A DNA stretch of 64,000 bases, from positions 185,304 to 249,303 of the forward strand of contig JAFCMP010000109.1 in the NCBI GenBank assembly GCA_017506865.1, written 5' to 3'. The notes under the pieces were generated by a model, which was not told the origin of the DNA, ran no database searches, and saw only the letters and a program-made list of their open reading frames with translations. This DNA is from Tribonema minus (lineage: Eukaryota; Sar; Xanthophyceae; Tribonematales; Tribonemataceae). Below, in pieces: positions 56,933 through 64,000 of this stretch; position 1 is the first letter of the stretch; every line of letters starts with the position of its first letter. The translations under genes and the position numbers were made by a program.

Positions 56933-58800
56933 GCGGCGGCGGCGCTGGACCGCGCGACGGCCGCGTTCATGCGGCGGTCGAGCGCCGTCATGCGCACCGC
57001 GGAGGCGTGTCGCATGGCCGCTGAGGACTGCAACGCGCAGAGCCTGCGGCGGCAGCAGCGCAGCAGCGGATGCGCTGCGGACGCTGGCGCGGCAGCGGCG
57101 GCGATGGCAGGCGACCACGCGGCGCTGCGGCTGTCCCGCAAGCGCAACCTGGAAGATGCCGCCGGCGCAGCGGCGCATGCGCAGCGGCAGCAGCGGCGGT
57201 CGCTGAGTGTGGCGACGCCGCTGCTGCCCGCAGGCGCAGCGGCGGTGTCAGCAGCGCCGCCTTCGCCAGTGCGAAGCGTCACTGCTTGTGGAGCGCTGGC
57301 GGCGGCGGCGGCAGCAGCTGCGCTGCCCCCAGTGGACCCTAAGGTCAGTCTCACATCACGAGTTCGTGGCGTCTTGATGCGGTGCCTGTATTGCGGAGAT
57401 TCTTTTGGTAGTGTGCGCGCGTATGCTCACTCACTGCAGATCCCCCCAGATCTGCTTGCTGCGAATGTGGTGATGACTGTGTCACGCTCAGACTCATGTA
57501 GCATTATGGAACGCGCTCCTTCTCATGTACAGTCCATCTGCATGCCAGTAATCTTCACAGGACTTCTGCACTGCAGCCAACGCTAACGTGCTGTCAGCTA
57601 GGGCTATATCAACATAAATTCGCAACCACAGAGGAGACATGTTAGGCCATACCAGTCTACTGCATCAACACATATTTCTTGCAGCAGAGCAACAACACCT
57701 GACTTGTCAACTGTATTTGCTGGTGCGCGCTTGCAGGGCATGACCAGGGAGCAGCAGCGGCGGCATGCGGAAGAGGAGGCCATGGCAGCAGCAGATGCGT
57801 ACCATTCTAAGCAGGCAAGCAGCGTTCACGACTACGCCTGCGTACAGCTTTGCTACTGTAGTGCATTGGCTGTGCATTTTTCAAAGTAAGAGAAGAAAGT
57901 GATGCGGTAGGCCATCTGGACGTGATTGCCGACTGCTGTGTCATTTGCGCAAACCTCTTGTAGATACCTATGTATGTGCAGCATTTGTGCTCCAGCTTGA
58001 AGTTCACAGGTCGCGCGCGTCTCCTGCACTGCGGAGGAGCCGTTGAGTCTCCGCCTGCAAGAGAACGGCGCTGCATGTGAGCAAGGCGCGCCGCCGGCCG
58101 CGCCTGTGCGGACGTGAGAACACTCAGCACCGTCGCAATCGAGGCGCACACGTGCATCGGCGCATGTACAGGCTCACGTGCAGGCGCGCCACGCCGCACG
58201 CGTTCATCGCGTCTGCCCCCCCCCCCCCCCCTGCCCCTCCCACCCCTCACCACGCCACTGTGCACCGTTGCCGTCGCGCAGACGCGGCTTGGTCGCGCCG
58301 CCAAGCGTGCGCAGCGCGAGCACCGCCGCGCCAAGCAGGTGCGCCGCGGCGTCGCGCGCGCGGAGGCGGCCGCCGGCGGCGTCGCCGGCATGCTGCGCTT
58401 CCTGCGCGCGCGGCGCGCGGGCCGCGCGGGCGGCCGCCGCGCCGCCGCCGCCGCTGCCGCCATCTCTGACGGCGGCAGCGACGGCGACAGTGACGCGGAG
58501 GACGTCGCGGCAGCGCTCGAGGGCGCCGCGGGGATAGTTGGCAGGTTCAGGGCGGCGGTCGCAGCGGACATGCGCGTGCGCACGCAGCCCAGCCGCAGGC
58601 GCTTCGGGCGCGCGCGGCGCAAGCGCAAGGCAGCGGAGGCGGCGCTGCTGCCGCCGGTGGGCGAGGGGGACATTGCGCGGCGGCGGCTCGTGCGGTCGCT
58701 GCAGGCGCCGCCGCCGCGCGGCGCATGCGGCGGCGGCGGCGCTGCCGGCAACGCTGCTGCTGCGACGGCGCCGTCGCAGCTGCTGTGTGCGCAGCAGTGA
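56198..58800 (+). CDS. Ala-rich basic protein, possibly the LRR gene's 3' part
   Basis: Family not recognised. Exons 56198-57343, 57737-57814 and 58282-58800 join in phase 0, about 581 residues. The first holds a long uninterrupted polyalanine run (GCG/GCC repeats at 56865-56945), an acidic Ser run, then helical Ala/Arg sequence. The small second exon (GMTREQQRRHAEEEAMAAAD) ends in a GC donor, CAG|GCAAGC. The last exon is very basic (RRRFGRARRKRKAAEAAL), NLS-like. The ATG at 56198 is only the first in frame. A plausible coding stretch in another frame starts near 56088 (MEGLTDRQYLAAPHRGWQ), so a 1-nt shift or an unseen intron may hide the true upstream connection. Confidence 0.5.
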
Positions 58801-59386
58801 CAACGGCGGCCCCGTTGCTTCAGCGTGACGCGATGCGCTCAGCAGCGCTGCAGTGAATATATGATTGGTCTACCAATTTGAACGCTGCGTAAAACATTTG
58901 CAGTCATTGCCTGCTGCGAGTTGACGCCGAATATTCAAAGCGTGTCAGCTCGCGTTTGCAAGTCGACTTGTCAACGATGCGCAATCAGGGCTAGGCGTCG
59001 CTGATGGTATTTTGTCTAATATTGCATATGCTCTGCATGACACAGTTCTTACATGCGCCCCTCAAAGTCAAGCGCATGTACAGCAGCGCGCTGCTCAGCC
59101 GCAGACAATCCCGGGTTGGGTTTGGGTCTGGGCTTACGACCCAGGACATCGGCAGCGCTCTCCAAGTGTTGAATGGAACTTCACTTCCTTTTCGAGAGGT
59201 GACATCACCGTCGGCACGTGCCGACCAAAACAGCTGCAGATAGCGAGCTGCCAGTGGCAGATATACACTCACAGCAGTGCCAGCGGAAAGGCGTGCCAGG
59301 AGGGCACAGCAATCTCTGTGGGGGGCAGTTTGGTCAAAGGGTCTGCTTCAAGTTTTCGGCAGGGAAGAAACGCAGGTATCGCAGCG
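58801..59386. other. Intergenic; nothing recognised
   Basis: The region is relatively AT-rich and contains 'tatatgattgg' near 58858. It is likely a terminator and promoter region, but no specific element can be defended. Confidence 0.4.
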
Positions 59387-61066
59387 ATGTCGCTGGCGTG
59401 GCTGGCGCTAGCGCTAGCCACTGCCCTCGCATCGGGCTACGTGGCACAGACAGCTCTGCCTGCCGCACCGAGAGGGTCGGCTGACGCGGCGCAGCAGCAG
59501 CAGGCTTGGGTACCCAGTAGCGAGGATATTGCAGCAGCAGGAGCGGCGCACCGACATCATAACGAGAAGCAGGCCGTGCTGCCCCCCTTGCGCATCATGG
59601 CGAACTTGAGTCCTAGGAGCAGTGGCGGGCCTCGGGGCATGCGAAACATGCAGGAGCGGGAGTTCTCAACATACCAAAATGGTGAGTTTGTAGCACCAAA
59701 TCTTGCGCTGTGCATCACGCTTCTGCCCCATCGGTACCTGGTCTCGGTCAGCTAAGGTCATTTGTAAGTCTGTTTCGTTTGCTGGCTTTCTTTTGCTTGC
59801 GGGCTGGAGTGTGAATTTGTGTCAAGTAGACAAGCGCAGCAAAGTAGAATCACCTACAGGCAAAGCAAACATTTAAACTATGGCTTTATGGCTTGTCTAC
59901 GAGCCTGTCGCAGCATGAACTCTACTTGCCACTTCTTATGCACGTAGCCATGATGGCACGCGCAGGCAGCACAAGTGCTGGCGGTTAGGTGCTGTCAAGT
60001 TGTGGCTCTTTCTCGTTGCAATTTATGCTGGCAACGACTGCGGTGCGGTACAGCAAGGCTGTGACATGCGGCTGCTGTTGTACTTTATGTACTTCCGTTT
60101 GAGGGGCGGAAGCCCCATGAAAGATGTTCAATGACTGCAGCTCTTTTGCCTGCGCAATGCGTGTGCTTACAGTGCATCTGTGAGCTCAGCTGAGAGCAAG
60201 TGTATGCTGTTGCACTCATGGTCGTTCTGATGTGGACCTAACGTGCAATGGTGCCGCGCAGCGCAGCGCTCAACATCGCTCGTGTCATCACACTGCAAAC
60301 ACAAGTCTGAAAGTGCTCCAACGCGCGGGCAACGCCCCCTAGATGATGACACCGCTGGTGCCAGCATCAAAGCCGTTGACCGTTTTCTCGCTGCTGTTGA
60401 CAGTGATGCCTAGCTGTATCGGCAGCTTCCACACGCAGCGTGCAACGTTGGTCAGCTCTCATGCACTTACGGCAACAACAAAAAAGTGACCCGCATTTTC
60501 CACTGCGCGCGCGCCGCCGCAGCCGCCACCGTCGACCGCCTCAACCTCCACTTCGAGCCGATGGCCGCGATGGCGTGCGCCGAGTTCAAGGACTGGGTCG
60601 CGCGCACGCTCGCGCGCAACCTTGAGGGCCACGCCTTCGAGTTCGACACGCGCCAGTGGCAGACGAGCGTCGCCAAGTGGTGGGGGCGCGCGCTGGAGGC
60701 GGACGAGACGGCGCGCCTCGAGTTTGCGCGCCAGTACCTGCGGCTGGGGGGGGGGGGCGGCGGCGGCAGGGGCGGCGCAGCCGGCGGAAGTTCCGTGGAA
60801 GCTCATGGCGGCGCCGCCGCAGAGGAGGAGTGGGAGGACATCTACTTTGAGTGCGCGCAGCAGCCGCACGCGGAGGGCGCGGAGCTCCAGGGGGGCGGGG
60901 GCGGGGGGCAGCGGGGGGGGGGCAAGGGGGGGAAGGGGGGGCGGGCGCGCGGCTCGCCGCCGTCCCCGTGTACACGGAGGAGATCGAGGACTGCGCGGTG
61001 AACGGGCGGTGGCAGGTGACGTACGGGGATGACGGCGCGCAGGTGGTGGACTACGTGCCGCGATAG
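59387..61066 (+). CDS. Small secreted or plastid-targeted protein, unrecognised
   Basis: Exon 59387-59681 begins with a clear signal peptide (MSLAWLALALATALASGYVA) and joins in phase 1 to an exon starting at 60523. That exon encodes a globular helical region (FKDWVARTLARNLEGHAFEF, WQTSVAKWWGRALEADET), a Gly run, WEDIYFECAQQ, and then more Gly. The frame must shift once in the G-rich tract at 60880-60950 to reach the convincing C-terminus VYTEEIEDCAVNGRWQVTYG and stop at 61066. I see no usable intron there, so a homopolymer length error or a real frameshift is likely. ALASGY followed by a Thr/Ala/Pro/Arg stretch resembles, weakly, the bipartite leader of complex plastids. Function unknown. Confidence 0.55.
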
Positions 61067-61799
61067 CCCCGCAGTGCTGGGGGGGGGGGGGGGGGGGGGG
61101 GGGGGGGTGGGTTTCGAGGGGGGGGGGGGGGGCTGCTCGCATGAGCAGGAATTGTTGAGGGGGTGCGCTGGCAGCGGCGGTGCGCAGGCACGCTCGAGAC
61201 TAGCCCCGCTGTAGCGATAGCTGGAGTTTGGGCCTCTGAGGGGCACGCACTGTGCTTGCGGGTGCGGCAGGGGTGCGGAGCTTCTCCCCCCCTTCCGGCA
61301 CTCCCCTCGTCACCAGCAAGCAGGCGATTAGCTGCTGCGCCACCCTCTCCTTCACGCAGCGCTCCACATTTAGGACGACAAACAGGACACAAAGTTGCTG
61401 TACAAAATTGGATGCCGGCAGTGTAGAGCGGCAGTCAGGCCGGCACAAGCGAGTGCAGTGGCGGCGAAGAGCGTGCTGCGGCATCCTGTAGGTATGTAGT
61501 TGCCCCGGCAATGTGCAGCAGCGCTCGGCGTACAAACGTAGTGCTAGATAACAGGGAGACGCGCACACGCGCACACGGCAGCCGAGGTTTATTGCGCGGA
61601 GCCGCGGCGAAGCCACCATGTTGCAGCGGCGGATGGCAGGGGGTGTGCCGCGCGTGTGGGAACTGCTTGTTGGAATCAAGATGATCATGCGCGCTGGTGT
61701 AATATTCAATCTCTTTTGAACCCTGAATTGGTATCGAGAGTCCCCCTTTTTGGTCTGCGCTGTCACATGGTGCCTATGCCACGATAGCCCCGCAGTGCT

Positions 61800-61834
<35 letters not shown>

Positions 61835-62501
61835 TCGAGGGGGGGGGGGGGGCTGCTCGCATGAGCAGGAATTGTTGAGGGGGTGCGCTGGCAGCGGCGG
61901 TGCGCAGGCACGCTCGAGACTAGCCCCGCTGTAGCGATAGCTGGAGTTTGGGCCTCTGAGGGCACGCACTGTGCTTGCGGGTGCGGCAGGGGTGCGGAGC
62001 TTCTCCCCCCCTTCCGCCACTCCCCTCGTCACCAGCAAGCAGGCGATTAGCTGCTGCGCCACCCTCTCCTTCACGCAGCGCTCCACATTTAGGACGACAA
62101 ACAGGACACAAAGTTGCTGTACAAAATTGGATGCCGGCAGTGTAGAGCGGCAGTCAGGCCGGCACAAGCGAGTGCAGTGGCGGCGAAGAGCGTGCTGCGG
62201 CATCCTGTAGGTATGTAGTTGCCCCGGCAATGTGCAGCAGCGCTCGGCGTACAAACGTAGTGCTAGATAACAGGGAGACGCGCACACGCGCACACGGCAG
62301 CCGAGGTTTATTGCGCGGAGCCGCGGCGAAGCCACCATGTTGCAGCGGCGGATGGCAGGGGGTGTGCCGCGCGTGTGGGAACTGCTTGTTGGAATCAAGA
62401 TGATCATGCGCGCTGGTGTAATATTCAATCTCTTTTGAACCCTGAATTGGTATCGAGAGTCCCCCTTTTTGGTCTGCGCTGTCACATGGTGCCTATGCCA
62501 C
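61061..62501. repeat. ~720-bp direct tandem duplication including a stop codon
   Basis: Copy 1 starts at the CGATAG stop of the preceding gene (61061) and copy 2 starts at 61782, ending near 62501. The copies are nearly identical except for lengths of two long G-runs and one extra G near 61242. The junction shares only a few bases (ccacg/ccgcg + atag), consistent with microhomology. It covers the 3' UTR and downstream DNA. Confidence 0.97.
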
Positions 62502-63773
62502 GTGGCACCCTTGGATAGTGAGATGCTCCCCCCTTGCCCAAGTTGGCCACACACACACATGGAGCGATGAGGTAGGCGTTGCCTGTTTGCGGTCCCTCGT
62601 GCATTCATTGCTGGAGATTGTTGTATAATCAGGCGCTTGCATCAAGGCAGGGGGGTTAAGCTGCTGGTACCAGCATTGCACAGAAATTGAAGACACCTCA
62701 GAGACCCGGGGGCTTGCCTTTGCCTACATGTGTCGCGCTGGTTTGCAAGTTAGCGTGAGAGTCGTAGTGAGGGGAGTCAAGTTTACCATGCACCACCATG
62801 AACACACAGCTGACACGGTGAAAGTCTGCGGCCGACCATCTTGCCCCCAGGTTTGAACCTTTCACCCTCGGAACGTTCTTAACGTAGTTGAAGTCTCTCA
62901 ATAAAGTAGAGCCACCGCATTGTTGCATCCTGCATTGCATTCGACGCTTACATCCACGGTGACCTGCAGGACCTGCAAGACTTGCAATGGCGACCGGCAT
63001 CAATTGAGCAGTGCAGGCGGCTACGCGTACACTCTGCGAGGGGGGACAACAACGTGGTCTGGATCCTGAGAGGTGGCGCACAAAAGAAGTCAGATTTTGA
63101 TCGCCTCGGGAGCGTGGTGTCGCAGTGGCGATATGCTAATCATTGAGTCCAGCAGCAGCATAGCTGCCGTGGCGAGGGCTTAGTACATTATCGAGGAGCG
63201 CAGTATACCTCCCCGCGCCTCAGAGGTGCACTCAGAGGTAAGCCAGAAGACTGCTCCGAGAGCACACAGAGCAGTAGCGACGCGGCCGTCCTCTCCAATG
63301 CAAGCATTGTAGTTGGCTGTACAGGTTTGATCAGCATTCCTTGTACGACGTTGCCTTGCGATGCATGCTTGTTGAAACTGCGGTGGTTTGTTTCTGAGCG
63401 GCGACACGGATCCAGTCGAACAGGCCGAACGTTCCACATTGCTCGCCCTTAGCGCCGCATAGCGCGGCTGTAGCGTAACTTGCGCACGAATATATCCGCG
63501 TGGATGTCCTATACTCTAGCCATGCACGTGTGCACGCGCGTGCACCTTGCCCGCGCGTCAAAAGTATCTTCATAGAGATGGTGGCAGTTTGACAGCAAGT
63601 GCAATTGCGGCTCTATCTCTCTTGGCGCAGGATGCTTTGCACGCAGTATGCGACAGTTGTTCATCTTCGACTCGAGCAGTGGCAGGCACGCATGTGGACA
63701 TTGTACTGCACGCGCTGATCCGCATCTCCGACGGCGCCTCCAACCACCTCAGGGAGCGCACCCGCAGCACCGC
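62502..63773. other. Intergenic; nothing recognised
   Basis: No coding sequence was supported. It includes one AACGTAGTTGAAGTCTC motif near 62880 and the likely 5' flank of the gene starting at 63774. Confidence 0.45.
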
Positions 63774-64000
63774 ATGGCAGCGAGGTTCAACATGAGCAGC
63801 GGTGGGTTTGTCATGTCACACCCACACCCTCCACTGGCAGCTGACTATGGCAGCGGCGGCGGACGTAGCAGCAGCGGTGATGCAGCTGCCCGCGCACCCT
63901 GGGAATCATCGCTGTACTGGGCGCAACCGAGCGAGCTGGTGCCAGCTGCGGCCCCAGCACCACATTCTGAGATGTGTTCGTCAGGTAGAAGTCACCACGC
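63774..64000 (+). CDS. Start of a hypothetical Ser/Ala/Pro-rich protein, cut by window end
   Basis: An open frame from ATG 63774 (with a second in-frame ATG at 63792) runs to the window end. It reads MAARFNMSSGGFVMSHPHPP and continues with Gly/Ser and Pro/Ala-rich sequence. Composition resembles the N-termini of other genes here. It is too short to assign. Confidence 0.4.
   Translation, partial: MAARFNMSSGGFVMSHPHPPLAADYGSGGGRSSSGDAAARAPWESSLYWAQPSELVPAAAPAPHSEMCSSGRSHH

Noticed and set aside
56278..57354. Minus-strand 358-codon Ala-rich frame
   Set aside because: It mirrors polyalanine coding on the plus strand. The plus-strand exons link in phase to the exon ending at 58800.
1..64000. CRISPR array, bacterial operon or phage features
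   Set aside because: No spaced direct repeats of that kind and no Shine-Dalgarno-led gene strings. Introns are pervasive, so the DNA is eukaryotic.

Overview
The window is nuclear DNA from an intron-rich, GC-rich eukaryotic microbe, most likely an alga or another flagellated protist. The evidence is many short exons with GT-AG (and several GC-AG) junctions, long introns, alanine/glycine homopolymer coding tracts, degenerate TTAGGG-type repeats inside introns, and a ciliary gene (TTC29). One secreted or plastid-type leader hints at a complex-plastid alga such as a stramenopile, but the lineage cannot be fixed from this sequence. I assembled all gene models by hand from reading frame, splice-phase agreement and family resemblance.

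Layout. 0.6-7.4 kb, minus strand: exons of an unrecognised multi-pass membrane protein. 7.4-12.4 kb: no gene I can support. 12.4-17 kb, plus: an alanine-rich repeat protein with frame breaks. 17.7-28.6 kb, plus: a 3'(2'),5'-bisphosphate nucleotidase (HAL2/SAL1 family), the clearest enzyme here. 29.8-36.7 kb, minus: a divergent four-domain protein disulfide isomerase that has lost its CxxC active sites. 38.0-39.0 kb, minus: a low-complexity hypothetical exon. 39.6-47.1 kb, plus: a complete eight-exon TTC29 homologue. 48.3-49.4 kb, plus: a hypothetical three-exon gene. 50.8-51.4 kb, plus: a WW-domain protein. 51.8-55.9 kb, plus: a ribonuclease-inhibitor-type LRR protein with an Ala-rich tail. 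56.2-58.8 kb, plus: an Ala-rich basic protein, possibly a continuation of the LRR gene. 59.4-61.1 kb, plus: a small protein with a signal peptide, followed by a ~720 bp tandem duplication. 63.8 kb to the end: the start of another gene.

The genes do not form a pathway. HAL2/SAL1 removes the 3'-phosphate from PAP, a sulfation by-product. TTC29 belongs to the axonemal dynein system. The PDI-like protein belongs in the secretory pathway if its unseen first exon carries a signal peptide.

The most unusual theme is structural. In at least three genes the last 35-80 bases of an exon, the 5' splice site and the first part of the intron are tandemly repeated two to four times inside the following intron. 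The most upstream copy carries the phase-compatible donor and later copies decay. In parallel there are at least five likely GC-AG introns, and several acceptors use pure-C polypyrimidine tracts.
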